A stretch of 64,000 nt of DNA from JBBIIC01 sp037446725 (GCA_037446725.1 JBBIIC010000005.1:75455-139454); one strand, 5' to 3'. Positions 1 to 8,555 are shown, counted from the first letter of the stretch. The notes: generated from the letters alone by a model not told the origin. Made by a program: numbers and translations.

Positions 1-2
1 CC

Positions 3-377
3 GGGCTTCGTCCCGACGGCGCCGCTCAGGCCAACCCGTGCACGGCCTGCCACGACGACCGGACCGCTGCCGGCATCGCGGGGCAGGAGGAGGTCTACGA
101 ACGGCAGAAGGTGGTCCAGGAGCTGCTCGCCGCCTCGGTGAACGCGCTCGGGAAGCTCAGGGCCGCCGAGGCGGCAGGCGTGCCGATCAAGGAGTCGAGA
201 CGCGACCAGGCGATCGAGGCGCACCGCAAGGCCCACGTGTTGTGGGAAAACCTCATCGTTTCGGAAAACTCGATGGGCTTCCACAACTTCGACGAGGTCC
301 TCTACGCAATGGATGCGGCCGAGACCGAGGCCCGTGCTGCGCTCGACTTCGCGCGCCGCGCCTACCCGGACGAGTAG
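3..377 (+). CDS. nrfA: Cytochrome c nitrite reductase NrfA, C-terminal part (5' cut by window edge)
   Basis: The reading frame is open from the window edge and ends at TAG 375-377. It contains one CTACH haem c motif near its start, then a long helical tail with the segment SENSMGFHN. That segment matches the conserved C-terminal region of ammonia-forming nitrite reductase (c552), whose His ligates a haem. NrfA reduces nitrite to ammonia with six electrons outside the cytoplasmic membrane. The other haem sites and any nrfH partner lie outside the window. The identification rests on the final haem motif and the tail; an octahaem relative is a less likely alternative. Confidence 0.75.
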   Translation, partial: GLRPDGAAQANPCTACHDDRTAAGIAGQEEVYERQKVVQELLAASVNALGKLRAAEAAGVPIKESRRDQAIEAHRKAHVLWENLIVSENSMGFHNFDEVLYAMDAAETEARAALDFARRAYPDE

Positions 378-408
378 GGCCGGCGCGGCCGATGTCGGGC
401 GCGTGCGC

Positions 409-414
409 TAGACT
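409..414 (+). promoter_or_regulatory. -10 box TAGACT of a leaderless transcript
   Basis: TAGACT ends six bases before ATG 421. There is no Shine-Dalgarno sequence, so transcription probably begins at or next to the start codon. The same spacing recurs at a dozen other genes in this window. Confidence 0.55.
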
Positions 415-420
415 GTGCGC

Positions 421-1227
421 ATGCCCTCACCCACACACACCGGCCGCCCCTCAACCGTGCTCCGCGCGACCGGTCTGGGCTCGGGTTCGTCGGGTAACGC
501 GCTCGCGGTCCAGTGGGGAGCCGAGACGCTGCTGCTAGACTGCGGCTTCTCGGCCCGGGAGACCGAGCGCAGGCTCGTTGTCGCCGGAATCGATCCCGGC
601 TCGCTCGGTGCCGTCCTCGTCAGCCACGAGCACACCGATCACGTCCGCGGCGTGCGCGTGCTCGCGTCGCGCCACCGGGTTCCCGTCTACACCTCACGCG
701 GCACGCGCGTCGCGTCAGGGCTCGACGGCGAGGTCCCGGAGGTGCGGACGGTGCTCCCGGGCGACACGGTTCGCATCGGATCGATCTCGGTCTCCGTCTT
801 TCGGACCTCGCACGATGCGGTCGAGCCGCTCGGCTTCCGGTTCGAGGGCCCGTGCGGGACTGTGCTCGGGGTGATGACCGACACCGGCGCGGTCACGGGA
901 GAGGCCTGCGAGGCACTGCGCGGCTGCGACGCGCTCGCAATCGAGAGCAACCACGACGAGCGGATGCTCCAGGACGGCCCGTACCCGTGGGTCCTGAAGC
1001 GACGGATCGCCTCGGCCGAGGGCCACCTGTCCAACGACGCGGCCGCCGGCCTGGTCACCGAGCTGGCGTCGGACCGGCTCAGGCGCGTGGTCGGCCTGCA
1101 TCTGTCATCGACGAACAACACCGCACGTCTGGCGACGGCATCGCTCGCGGTCGCTCTCGCGCGCCTTGGCCACCCCGCGATCGTCGAGGCGGCGCGACAG
1201 GATGCAATATGCGTGCTCACGGCGTAG
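421..1227 (+). CDS. MBL-fold metallo-hydrolase, WalJ/YycJ-like
   Basis: This 268-residue protein has the beta-lactamase-fold pattern. A Gly/Ser-rich start (LGSGSSGNA) is followed by the metal-binding HEHTDH at about residues 69-74, a TDTG segment and a late conserved His in GLHLS. The length and the GSGSSGN opening match the YycJ/WalJ family, linked in Firmicutes to cell-wall signalling and DNA processing. I chose ATG 421 over GTG 415 because a -10 box sits exactly six bases upstream, suggesting a leaderless message. The substrate cannot be told from sequence. The upstream neighbour is the unrelated nrfA. Confidence 0.8.
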   Translation: MPSPTHTGRPSTVLRATGLGSGSSGNALAVQWGAETLLLDCGFSARETERRLVVAGIDPGSLGAVLVSHEHTDHVRGVRVLASRHRVPVYTSRGTRVASGLDGEVPEVRTVLPGDTVRIGSISVSVFRTSHDAVEPLGFRFEGPCGTVLGVMTDTGAVTGEACEALRGCDALAIESNHDERMLQDGPYPWVLKRRIASAEGHLSNDAAAGLVTELASDRLRRVVGLHLSSTNNTARLATASLAVALARLGHPAIVEAARQDAICVLTA

Positions 1228-1291
1228 ATGTGCTGGCATGCGGTTTGCGCGCCGGGGACAGACGCGCAAACCCCTACCCGAAGGCGGGGCA

Positions 1292-1465
1292 GTGACACTT
1301 CTTCACTCGGCGAAGATGCGCTACATGCTGGTCATCGTGGTCGCGGCCACGGTCGGCGGCGCCGCCTACGCGGTCTCGGACCGCATCGCCGACGAGCGCT
1401 CCAAGCCGGTCTCGGTGATGGGACCCGGCTACAACCCGCCGCCTCCTCACATCCCCGTCAGTTGA
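1292..1465 (+). CDS. Small single-pass membrane protein
   Basis: This 57-residue frame starts at GTG 1292 behind the purine-rich AAGGCGGGG; ATG 1316 is an alternative start. It has one hydrophobic helix (about residues 11-27) followed by a polar tail ending in a proline cluster (NPPPPHIPVS). It stops 20 bases before the DUF1284 gene, so the two may be co-transcribed. I recognise no family. It is either a small inner-membrane protein or an exported peptide with an uncleaved anchor. Confidence 0.5.
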   Translation: MTLLHSAKMRYMLVIVVAATVGGAAYAVSDRIADERSKPVSVMGPGYNPPPPHIPVS

Positions 1466-1485
1466 CTGCCGTGAAGGAGCGCCGT

Positions 1486-1890
1486 GTGCGCATACGGGGT
1501 CACCACATCATCTGCCTGCAGTTCTTTCACGGCCAGGGCTACTCGCAGGAGTTCGTGCGCAGCCTCCTCCGGGTGATACAGCAACTCGCCACGGGCGCGA
1601 AGGCGGTGGCGGTCGTCGGCCCCGACGACGTGTGCACCGCGTGCCCGGCGCTGGCGGAGGGCCGCTGCGCCCAAGAGCCGGAGAGCGAGGAGGCGGTTCG
1701 CGTCCTCGATGCACTCGCCATGGAGATGCTGGAGCTCGAGCCCGATCAGGAGTTCGAGTGGGGCACGGCGACGCTCTCCGTCCAGCGATTCATCGAACGG
1801 TGGCGCGCGCTGGCCTGTGACGGGTGTGAGTGGGAGGACCAGTGCCTCCCGCTCATCGACCTGACGGAGGGCTACCCTCACGTGCGGTGA
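1486..1890 (+). CDS. DUF1284 domain protein, cysteine-rich
   Basis: This 134-residue protein begins VRIRGHHIICLQFFHGQGYS, the hallmark of DUF1284. It carries CTACP, a further Cys in GRC, and CDGCEWEDQC near the end, a set suited to binding metal or an Fe-S cluster. The biochemical role of the family is unknown. GTG 1486 was chosen because AAGGAG lies six bases upstream; GTG 1471 would add five residues. Its 3' end overlaps the convergent btuD by 38 bp. Confidence 0.75.
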   Translation: MRIRGHHIICLQFFHGQGYSQEFVRSLLRVIQQLATGAKAVAVVGPDDVCTACPALAEGRCAQEPESEEAVRVLDALAMEMLELEPDQEFEWGTATLSVQRFIERWRALACDGCEWEDQCLPLIDLTEGYPHVR

Positions 1891-3127
1891 GCCGCCCGAC
1901 CGCGTCGACGGCCGCGCGCGTATCGGCGACCACGAGCGCCCCATCGCGCACGAGCGACTCCACGAGCTCGCTCGCCTCACCGCCCGAGAACTCCCGCTCG
2001 GGACCGAATGCACCGATCATGACGGTGCGCGTCGCCGCCCCGGCGAGGGCGCGCAGGTTGCCGAGGTTGGCCCGTCCGAACGGCACCTCGCACACGACGA
2101 TGGCGTCCGCGGTCTGCGCCATGCGGGCGACCGCGCGCACCGCCGCCTCGTCGACCTCGCCGAACGCGGGCAGGTCGACCCGCTCGAGCCCGAGCGTCTC
2201 GGCGACGGCATGGTCGACGTCACCGCGGTTGAGCGCGGCGGCGGCGACCTCGTAGCCTGCCAGGTGGAGGCTGCGCAGCAGGCCGGCCGCGGTCCCCGAG
2301 CCGCCGACGACGAGCACGCGCCCTGACCGCTCGCCGGTCACCGCGCCCTCGCGCAGCACCGGCGTGACCGCGACCGAGCCGGTGACCGCGTCGGTCCCGA
2401 CGACCGCGCGCACGCCGAACACGTCGGCGAGCAGCCGAGCCGTCAACACCTGCGGCGGCGGGCCCACCGGGCCGAGCGAGCCGGCAGCAACGACCCCGAG
2501 CCGGTCGCTGAATCGCGCAGCCAGGTCGAGGTCGTGGAAGACCGCGAGCACCGCAAGCCCGCCGTCGGCGAGGTCGCGCACCAGATCGAGAACTTGCAGG
2601 CGGTGGTTGAGGTCGAGGTGACTCGTCGCCTCGTCGAGGAGGAGCACCGACGGCTCCTGCGCGAGCGCCTGCGCTAGCGCGAGCCGCTGCAGGTCTCCGC
2701 CTGACAGCGTGTCGACCGGCTCGTCGGCGAGGCGCAGCGTGTCGGTGCGCTCCATGACCCGCTCGGCAAGCTCGAGGTCGGCGGCTCCCGTGTGCTGCAG
2801 CCGGGCGAGATGCGGGTGGCGGCCCATGAGCACGAACTCGCGCGCGGAAAACGCGAACGCGGCACTCACGGCCTGCGGCACTACGCCCACGGTGCGCGCC
2901 CGCTCCCGCGGAGCGTAATCCGCCAGCTCGCGGCCGGCGAGCCGCACCGCGCCGCCGGTCACCTGCGCGGTGCCGGTCACGGCTCGCAGCAGCGTCGATT
3001 TGCCCGCGCCGTTGGGGCCTATAAGCCCGACGACCTCACCCGGCGCCACTTCGAGCGAGGTGTCGCGCACGACCGTCACCCCCGGATAGCCGACGGTCGC
3101 CTCGGCGTATACGAGCCGCCCGCTCAT
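1853..3127 (-). CDS. btuD: Vitamin B12/corrinoid ABC transporter ATPase with extra C-terminal domain
   Basis: This is the ATP-hydrolysing subunit of a FecCD-type importer. It has Walker A GPNGAGKST (about residues 37-45), a Q-loop, signature LSGGDLQR and Walker B VLLLDEATSHLD. At 424 residues it exceeds the usual 250-270. The last 160 form a second domain with a Gly-rich Rossmann-like start (VLVVGGSGTAAG) of unknown role. Its start overlaps btuC by 4 bp, and it is the last gene of the riboswitch-controlled btuFCD operon. Corrinoid is inferred as substrate from the riboswitch; by sequence alone a siderophore importer would look the same. Confidence 0.85.
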   Translation of the reverse strand: MSGRLVYAEATVGYPGVTVVRDTSLEVAPGEVVGLIGPNGAGKSTLLRAVTGTAQVTGGAVRLAGRELADYAPRERARTVGVVPQAVSAAFAFSAREFVLMGRHPHLARLQHTGAADLELAERVMERTDTLRLADEPVDTLSGGDLQRLALAQALAQEPSVLLLDEATSHLDLNHRLQVLDLVRDLADGGLAVLAVFHDLDLAARFSDRLGVVAAGSLGPVGPPPQVLTARLLADVFGVRAVVGTDAVTGSVAVTPVLREGAVTGERSGRVLVVGGSGTAAGLLRSLHLAGYEVAAAALNRGDVDHAVAETLGLERVDLPAFGEVDEAAVRAVARMAQTADAIVVCEVPFGRANLGNLRALAGAATRTVMIGAFGPEREFSGGEASELVESLVRDGALVVADTRAAVDAVGRLTAREGSPPSGR

Positions 3128-4146
3128 CGCCGCCCGCTCCCGCGCACGAGCAGCCAGATGAAGAACGGCGCGCCGATGAGCGCGGTGACGATGCCGACCG
3201 GGATCTCGACCGGCGCGAGCACCGTGCGCGCCGCGAGGTCGGCTAGCACCATGACGATCGCCCCGCCGATCGCAGAGGCGGGAAGCAGCATCCGGTGGTC
3301 CGGGCCGATCACAAGCCGCACCATGTGCGGGGTCATCAGGCCCACGAACCCGATGAGCCCGGAGACCGCGACCGCGGCCGCGACGAGCAGCGCCCCGGCG
3401 CCGAGCAGCACCTGCTTGAAGCGCTCGACATCGACACCGAGCTCGCCTGCCCGCTCCTCACCGAGCAGCATCAGGTTGAGCTCGCGCGTCGCGGTCATCG
3501 GGATGGCAAGTCCGATCGCGAGCATGGGCGTGACCATGAAGACGTACGGCCACGACGCGGCTGTCAGCCCTCCCATCATCCAGAAGACGACCGACGCCAT
3601 CGACTCGCGGAAGAACACCATCACGAACGAGGTGAGCGCCGAGAGCGCGTAGGAGATCGCCACGCCCGCGAGCAGGAGCGAGGTCACGTCGAGCGTGCCG
3701 CGCAGTGAGGCGAGGCGCACCACGAGCACGATCGTCAGCAGCGCGCCCACGAATGCTCCGGCCGGCACCACTCCGAAGCGCAGGGCGGTGACCGACGCGG
3801 TCGCGGTGAGCGCGATCACCGCGCCGAGGCCGGCGCCGGCAGACATGCCGAGGATGTAGGGGTCGGCGAGCGGATTGCGGAAGAGCGCCTGGTAGAGGAC
3901 GCCGGCCGAGGCGAGGCACGCTCCCACGAGCGCGGCGAGGAGCACGCGCGGCAGGCGGATGTCGACGATAACCGCGTCGCCTGCCGCGCGTGCCTCGCCG
4001 GTGATCGCGCGGGAGACGGCGCCCGTGATCTCCCCCGGACCGACACTCACCGCCCCGAACCCGACCGCGACAAGCATCGCGAGCGCGAGCGCTGCGAGCA
4101 GCACGGCGATCAGCGTGGCGCGACGGATGCGGGTCGGAGCGGTCAT
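3124..4146 (-). CDS. btuC: Corrinoid ABC transporter permease, FecCD family
   Basis: This 340-residue permease has about ten membrane segments and the family pattern, including RLPRVLLAALVGACLASAG, NPLADPYILG and the late GFVGLMTPHMVRL that contacts the ATPase. ATG 4146 is preceded by GGAGG; a longer upstream frame lacks such a site. It sits between the binding protein and the ATPase and forms the channel for the substrate delivered by BtuF. Confidence 0.88.
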   Translation of the reverse strand: MTAPTRIRRATLIAVLLAALALAMLVAVGFGAVSVGPGEITGAVSRAITGEARAAGDAVIVDIRLPRVLLAALVGACLASAGVLYQALFRNPLADPYILGMSAGAGLGAVIALTATASVTALRFGVVPAGAFVGALLTIVLVVRLASLRGTLDVTSLLLAGVAISYALSALTSFVMVFFRESMASVVFWMMGGLTAASWPYVFMVTPMLAIGLAIPMTATRELNLMLLGEERAGELGVDVERFKQVLLGAGALLVAAAVAVSGLIGFVGLMTPHMVRLVIGPDHRMLLPASAIGGAIVMVLADLAARTVLAPVEIPVGIVTALIGAPFFIWLLVRGSGRR

Positions 4147-4162
4147 GCGCGTGGCGGCCCTC

Positions 4163-5134
4163 CTAGAAGGCGTCAGGGTGGAGCGCCTCGGCGATCTGGC
4201 GCACACCCTGGACCACCCGCGGGCCGGGACGGCTCACGAGGTTGTCCTCGAGCACGAAGACCCGGCCGGTGCGCACCGCGTCGATGTCAGCGTACCCGGG
4301 TCGCGACGCGACCGCCTCGGGGTCGGACATCGAGCCGAGGGTGGCGAGGTAGACCACCGGATCCTCGGCCACGAGCTGCTCCACGGAGTAGGCCACGTAG
4401 CCCTCTTGTGTGACGACGTTCGCGCCACCGGCCGCGATGATGAGGTCGTGCAGGAGCGTGCCCGGTCCGGCTGTGAAGAGCGGGTCCTGGGCGATCTCGA
4501 GGAAGACGGGGACGGGCGTCTCGTCGCCGACGGCTGCGGTGATCTCGTCGAGATCCGAGCGCATCGAGGAGACGACCAGGTCGGCCTCCCCGGTAGCGCC
4601 GGTGACCGCGCCGACCATCTCTATCGATGCAAAGAGCGACTCGAGATCGGCCGGGTCGACCGCCACGACCACCGCGCCGAGGTCTTCGAGCTGCCCGACC
4701 ACGTCGGCCTGCACGCCGGCGGTGGCGAGCACCAGGTCGGGCTCGGCGGCGGCGACCGCCTCGAGGTTGGGGCTCGCGAAGTCCCCGACGATGTCGATCG
4801 AGGCGACCTCGGGCGGGTAGTCGTCGAACGAGGTGACACCGACCAGCCGGTCGATCAGGCCGAGGGCGGAGACGATCTCCGTGTTGGCAGGCGCGAGACT
4901 CACGATGCGCTGCGGCTCGGACTCGACGGTGACCTCCCGGCCGGCGTCGTCGGTGACGGTGACCGGGAACGCGGGCGCCGGGGCCTGCGCCTCGGGGGCG
5001 CCGGTCTCGGGTGCGGCCGTCTCAGAAGTGCCGCCGCACCCGGCAAGCGCGAGCGCGAGAACGAGGGCGAGCAGGGCTGCGGTGAACGTGCGGGCGGTGC
5101 GGGCGGTGCGGGCGGTGCCAGATGCGCCGTACAT
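4163..5134 (-). CDS. btuF: Corrinoid-binding lipoprotein of ABC importer
   Basis: This 323-residue protein starts at ATG 5134 behind AGGAGG. It has a lipoprotein signal with lipobox LALAGC, then an acidic/Ala/Pro linker and the helical-backbone binding fold typical of BtuF/FhuD (PQRIVSLAPANTEIVSALG, LDRLVGV-like start, GVRQIAEALHP end). The lipoprotein would present corrinoid to BtuC on the outer face of the membrane. The first codons contain a tandem 9-bp repeat encoding repeated RTA just before the hydrophobic core. The gene leads the operon and lies directly downstream of the cobalamin riboswitch. Confidence 0.87.
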   Translation of the reverse strand: MYGASGTARTARTARTFTAALLALVLALALAGCGGTSETAAPETGAPEAQAPAPAFPVTVTDDAGREVTVESEPQRIVSLAPANTEIVSALGLIDRLVGVTSFDDYPPEVASIDIVGDFASPNLEAVAAAEPDLVLATAGVQADVVGQLEDLGAVVVAVDPADLESLFASIEMVGAVTGATGEADLVVSSMRSDLDEITAAVGDETPVPVFLEIAQDPLFTAGPGTLLHDLIIAAGGANVVTQEGYVAYSVEQLVAEDPVVYLATLGSMSDPEAVASRPGYADIDAVRTGRVFVLEDNLVSRPGPRVVQGVRQIAEALHPDAF

Positions 5135-5172
5135 GTGACCTCCTGTCGGTGTCCGTCGCGGCCGCCGGCACG

Positions 5173-5209
5173 CGAAAGACCCGCCACTCGAGGTGAGTGC
5201 GGGTCTTCG
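5173..5209 (-). terminator. Hairpin between cobalamin aptamer and btuF
   Basis: An 11-bp stem (CGAAAGACCCGC 5173-5184 with GCGGGTCTTCG 5199-5209) lies between the aptamer and btuF. There is only a short T-run on the transcribed side. It probably forms the expression platform, as terminator or as a structure competing with the aptamer. Confidence 0.55.
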
Positions 5210-5308
5210 GGTGCTGGCGAGTCGGGTTCGTGCGCCGGTCCGGTGGAGAGGTGGTGCGGTCGTACTGCCGGCGTCGCGATCAAGCCTCGTTTCCTCGAAG
5301 GCCGCGTC

Positions 5309-5434
5309 GCGCGTCTCCCGGCAGGTCTCCTGACTTCGGGGGCTCTCAAAGCCCCGCTTCACAGTGGCGGGTCCGTGCCGGATTCTCACCGGCTTCCCTA
5401 TTCTCCCGCGATCGCGGGCACCGGGGGACGCATC
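5309..5434 (-). ncRNA. Cobalamin riboswitch aptamer
   Basis: On the minus strand the stretch contains the conserved B12-aptamer blocks in order: AGGGAAGCCGGTGAGAATCC, then GACCCGCCACTGTGA (B12 box core at 5362-5368), then GTCAGGAGACCTGCCG. A closing helix is possible between 5421-5432 and 5310-5320. It precedes btuFCD and should repress the operon when adenosyl- or methyl-cobalamin is abundant. A -10-like TACGAT on the minus strand (5453-5458) and a repeated GGGACGCATC (5425-5434, 5446-5455) lie at its 5' side. This RNA, its hairpin and the promoter fill the 386-base gap between btuF and the next gene. Confidence 0.93.
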
Positions 5435-5520
5435 TATCCAGTTGTGGGACGCATCGTAGCGCAGCGGGACGTGCGACGGAAGGGGTTTCCGCCCCACCCC
5501 GCGCGAGCGCCGGGCTTCGC

Positions 5521-6174
5521 TCAGGCGGCCTGGTCCTCGGCCAGTCGGGCTGCCGCTTCTTCGGCGGTCGGTACGAGCGAGGAGATGACCATGGCCGCCA
5601 GTAGCCCCGCGGCAAACAGCGAGCCAACGATGCCGAAGAACGGTATCTGGATCTCCGGCCCCGAGTTCATGACCGGATTGTCGGGGTGCACGAAGTTGCG
5701 CGCGCCGAGGATTAGCGTCCACAGGATGCCGGCCATCGCGACGTCGGCAAGCGACGAGTACAGCCGCTTGCCGATGACGAAGTCGACCGCAAGCACGATC
5801 CCCGCGGCAAGCATGATCCAGAACGTCGCCTGCAGGCGGGGCTCGGCAAAGTTGATGCTGTTCCACGCCAGGCGCGACGAGAGCAGTCCAAGCCCGGTGT
5901 TGACCACCCACCAGGGAACGGCGAGGTAGCGGAAGGCCGCCCCGACGCAGTAGACGGGGTCGCGCCGCGTCGCCAGATAGACCAGCCCGGCAACACCCGC
6001 GAGCGTGAACATCGCCATGTTCACCCAGGTGGAAGCGCCATGGAAGATGACGAGTCGCACGAGTTCGCCGAGCTGCAGGACGGGCGGCATGTTCCACGTC
6101 AGGTATCCCGCGACCGCAAGCAGGACGAGTACCGCGCCGAGCATGATGCGGCGCGCAACCGGAGTGAGGGTCAT
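5521..6174 (-). CDS. Multi-pass membrane protein, possibly CcmC/CcsA-like
   Basis: This 217-residue protein has about six hydrophobic helices. The motif VIFHGASTWVNMAMF resembles the first conserved region of CcmC-type haem-handling proteins (VYIHVPAAW in that family). A late NFVHPDNPV could supply a haem-coordinating His. The tryptophan-rich WWD motif is not obvious, so family membership is tentative. A role in cytochrome c maturation would fit the cytochrome-rich window, but no other ccm gene is nearby. CGGAG lies about nine bases before ATG 6174. Confidence 0.5.
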   Translation of the reverse strand: MTLTPVARRIMLGAVLVLLAVAGYLTWNMPPVLQLGELVRLVIFHGASTWVNMAMFTLAGVAGLVYLATRRDPVYCVGAAFRYLAVPWWVVNTGLGLLSSRLAWNSINFAEPRLQATFWIMLAAGIVLAVDFVIGKRLYSSLADVAMAGILWTLILGARNFVHPDNPVMNSGPEIQIPFFGIVGSLFAAGLLAAMVISSLVPTAEEAAARLAEDQAA

Positions 6175-6229
6175 CGAGCGGCTCCGTTCGTACGAGGAAG
6201 TGGTGCGTCAGGCCGGACGCATCATTCTA

Positions 6230-7222
6230 TCAGGCAGCGTTGCTGCCGAGGGAGGGGCTCGCCGAAGGGGCGGCCGCCGGTGCGGCGGCTGCGGGGGCGG
6301 CTGCCGTATCGGCGGGACGCACATCGCTGTGCGCGGCCGCCGGGGCGCCGCGGAGTGCCGGGCGCGACGACGCCACCAGGACGCCCGCGATGACGACGAG
6401 GCCGCCGGCGACCGCCAGCAGGCTCGGCACCTCGCCGATCCACACCCAGGCGACGCCGAGTCCGGCCACGGGCACGAGATACAGGCCGCGCGCGGCGACG
6501 CTCGGCGGCAGCACTGAGATAGCCCGCGACCAGGTCACGTAGGCCAGCGCCGCGGGCAGCAGCGCCATGTAGGCGAGGGTGGCCAGGCCGGCCGGAGGCA
6601 CCGAAGGCAGCGCGGCGAGCGCGCCCGGGGCCCAGACGACGAAGGGCAGCGATCCAGAAACGATCGCATAGGTGGTGACCTCGAGCGGCGAGTAGCGCGC
6701 GAACAGCGGCCTGGACACGATGACGTAGCCGGCGAACGACGCGGCCGCGAGTATGACGAGGCCCGCGTGTGCCGGGCTTCCGCCGAATCCGCCGCGCGCG
6801 ATGCCAAGCAACGCGACGCCGCCCATGCTGACGGCGAGTCCGGCCCAGAGGCGCCACGTCGCCCGCTCGAGGCGCAGCGCCGCGGCAAGCGCGGTGGTGA
6901 GGGCGGGCGCGAGGTTGATGAGTAGCCCGCCGGTGCCGGCGCTGAGCCCGGTCTGGCCGAAGGCGAGCGCGACCTGGTACACGCTGAAACCCAGCGCTCC
7001 GGCCAGCGCGATGGCGGGCAGATCGCGGGCGGCGGGAAGCCGCATCCCCGTGAGCAGACCGTAGCCGACGAGCACGAGCGAGGCGATCGCCCAGCGCAGG
7101 AAGACGAGGTGGCCCGGGGTGAAGTGCACGAGCGATGCGCGCAGGCCCGCGAACGTCGTCGACCAGACGATGAGCGTGAACACCAACGCAGCCACCGTCG
7201 CAATACCGTACCGCCGTGCCAT
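6230..7222 (-). CDS. EamA/DMT family transporter
   Basis: This 330-residue protein has ten predicted membrane helices arranged as two EamA repeats (WSTTFAGLRASL near the start, LLPAALAYVTWSRAI in the second half), as in drug/metabolite exporters. The tail is low-complexity Ala/Pro. ATG 7222 follows AGGAGGTGG; the longer frame to 7297 has no comparable site. A TAGAAT hexamer (minus strand, about 7251-7256) may be its -10. It is divergent from the Lrp-type regulator, which may control it; the substrate, perhaps an amino acid, is inferred only from that pairing. Confidence 0.82.
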   Translation of the reverse strand: MARRYGIATVAALVFTLIVWSTTFAGLRASLVHFTPGHLVFLRWAIASLVLVGYGLLTGMRLPAARDLPAIALAGALGFSVYQVALAFGQTGLSAGTGGLLINLAPALTTALAAALRLERATWRLWAGLAVSMGGVALLGIARGGFGGSPAHAGLVILAAASFAGYVIVSRPLFARYSPLEVTTYAIVSGSLPFVVWAPGALAALPSVPPAGLATLAYMALLPAALAYVTWSRAISVLPPSVAARGLYLVPVAGLGVAWVWIGEVPSLLAVAGGLVVIAGVLVASSRPALRGAPAAAHSDVRPADTAAAPAAAAPAAAPSASPSLGSNAA

Positions 7223-7357
7223 CCCTGCCACCTCCTTCATGGGTCCGCACATTCTATGCGGGTGAGAGGGACAAGTGGAGGGCTTGTCGAAAGTCAAAGG
7301 TGCGAAGTGCTATGGTATCGATGTATCTTGCGATTTATCGCTTTCGAAGGGAAGGTC

Positions 7358-7798
7358 ATGGACGAGATCAACCGCCATATTGTCACCTTGCTCCAGGAAG
7401 ACGCCCGCATCTCGTTCGCCGAACTCGGTCGCGAGGTCGGGCTGACGCCCCCCGCGGTGGCGGAGCGTGTGCGCCGGCTCGAGTCGGACGGAATCATCAG
7501 CGGCTACCACGCGCACATCAATCTCGAGAAGGCCGGGCGCGGCATGGTGGCCTTCATCCGGCTGACCTCCCCGCATGAGCTCGGCAGGCAGCTCTCGACG
7601 CTCGTCACCGAGATTCCCGAGGTGCTCGAGTTCCACCACGTCACCGGAGGTGAGGGATTCATCCTCAAGCTCGCCGTCGGCTCCGTCGCCCACCTGGAGC
7701 GGGTCATCGCACGTCTGCTCCCCTTCGGGCAGACCAATACCTCGATCGTGCTCTCCTCCCCGGTCACCTGGCGCCGCATCGACTTCCCCGAGGAGTAG
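7358..7798 (+). CDS. Lrp/AsnC family transcriptional regulator
   Basis: This 146-residue protein has an N-terminal helix-turn-helix (ISFAELGREVGLTPPAVAER, about residues 18-37) and a C-terminal RAM ligand domain (VLEFHHVTGGEGFILKLAV). ATG 7358 has AAGGGAAGG upstream. The family senses amino acids or similar ligands and often controls a divergent exporter, here the EamA gene. An extended -10 (TGCTATGGT) lies about 50 bases upstream of the start. Confidence 0.88.
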   Translation: MDEINRHIVTLLQEDARISFAELGREVGLTPPAVAERVRRLESDGIISGYHAHINLEKAGRGMVAFIRLTSPHELGRQLSTLVTEIPEVLEFHHVTGGEGFILKLAVGSVAHLERVIARLLPFGQTNTSIVLSSPVTWRRIDFPEE

Positions 7799-7848
7799 AC
7801 TGCCCGGCAGGCCCGGCCCGGTTCGCCTGAAACCGGCGCACGCACGAA

Positions 7849-7873
7849 GAAGGGCCCCTCAGCGGGGCCCTTC
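7849..7873 (+). terminator. Bidirectional intrinsic terminator
   Basis: A perfect 10-bp stem (GAAGGGCCCC / GGGGCCCTTC) with a five-base loop lies between the convergent Lrp gene and the secreted-protein gene, with A-rich and T-containing flanks. Confidence 0.75.
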
Positions 7874-7898
7874 CGTGGTTCATCGGAAGCTGGTGCGA

Positions 7899-8555
7899 CT
7901 ACTCGGTCGGTTCGGGTACAGCGGTTCCGGTGTCTTCCTCTGAACCGCTCTCAGGAAGGAGGGTCCCCGTCTCCTCCTCAGATCCCTCGGTGGGGTCTTC
8001 GATCGCCGGGTCCTCACCCGCCGGATCGGGCTCGGCCTCGATGCCGAGCCAGCCCATGAACTTCGCGAGCACGTTGAGAAGCCCGGCGGGCACCACGGAC
8101 TGTCTGCCCTCGGCGATACGCGCCTCGGCGCGCTCGATGTTCGCGAGGATGCGCGAGAGCGCGTTCGCGACACCGGTGAGCTTGACGGGCGCGCCGGGCT
8201 CCGCCGAACCGCTCGGCTCCACCGAACCGCTCGGCTCGAAGGAGGATACGGCGGCCGCACCGGCGGCCTTGCGCTCTGCCTTGGCCGCGGCGCGCTCGGC
8301 CTTCATGGCAGCCTTCTCGGCCTTCTTCGCGGCTTTGTCGGAGGCTTTGTCGGCGGCGGCGGGATCGGCGGCGTCCTCGTCGAACGGCTCCTCTGTGTCG
8401 GAGGCGGCCGGCGGGGCCACCTTGTTTGCCTGTCCCGGCGGAGTGGCGCCCGGGCCCTTGCCCGCGGGGGGCCCACCTTTGGCCAGCGCGGCGACGGGCA
8501 ACGCGAGCGTCACTGACAGAACGACGATGAGTGCGAATGTAGCGGCCTTCTTCAT
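7899..8555 (-). CDS. Secreted Ala/Lys/Glu-rich protein of unknown function
   Basis: This 218-residue protein starts at ATG 8555 (GGAGGAGG upstream) with a signal peptide (MKKAATFALIVVLSVTLALP, cleavage near ALAKG). The mature part has a Gly/Pro stretch, a charged Ala/Lys/Glu helix of regular repeats (KAAKKAEKAAMKAERAAAK), tandem EPSGS repeats, a short hydrophobic segment (LLNVLAKFMGWLG) and a very acidic tail. No family was recognised. It could be a cell-surface or spacer protein. It is expressed behind a structured leader. Confidence 0.7.
   Translation of the reverse strand: MKKAATFALIVVLSVTLALPVAALAKGGPPAGKGPGATPPGQANKVAPPAASDTEEPFDEDAADPAAADKASDKAAKKAEKAAMKAERAAAKAERKAAGAAAVSSFEPSGSVEPSGSAEPGAPVKLTGVANALSRILANIERAEARIAEGRQSVVPAGLLNVLAKFMGWLGIEAEPDPAGEDPAIEDPTEGSEEETGTLLPESGSEEDTGTAVPEPTE

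Noticed and set aside
4163..6097. Long minus-strand frame of 644 codons over btuF and the riboswitch
   Set aside because: Only its 3' half (from ATG 5134) encodes BtuF; the rest crosses the riboswitch and the next gene in a wrong frame, as happens in GC-rich DNA.
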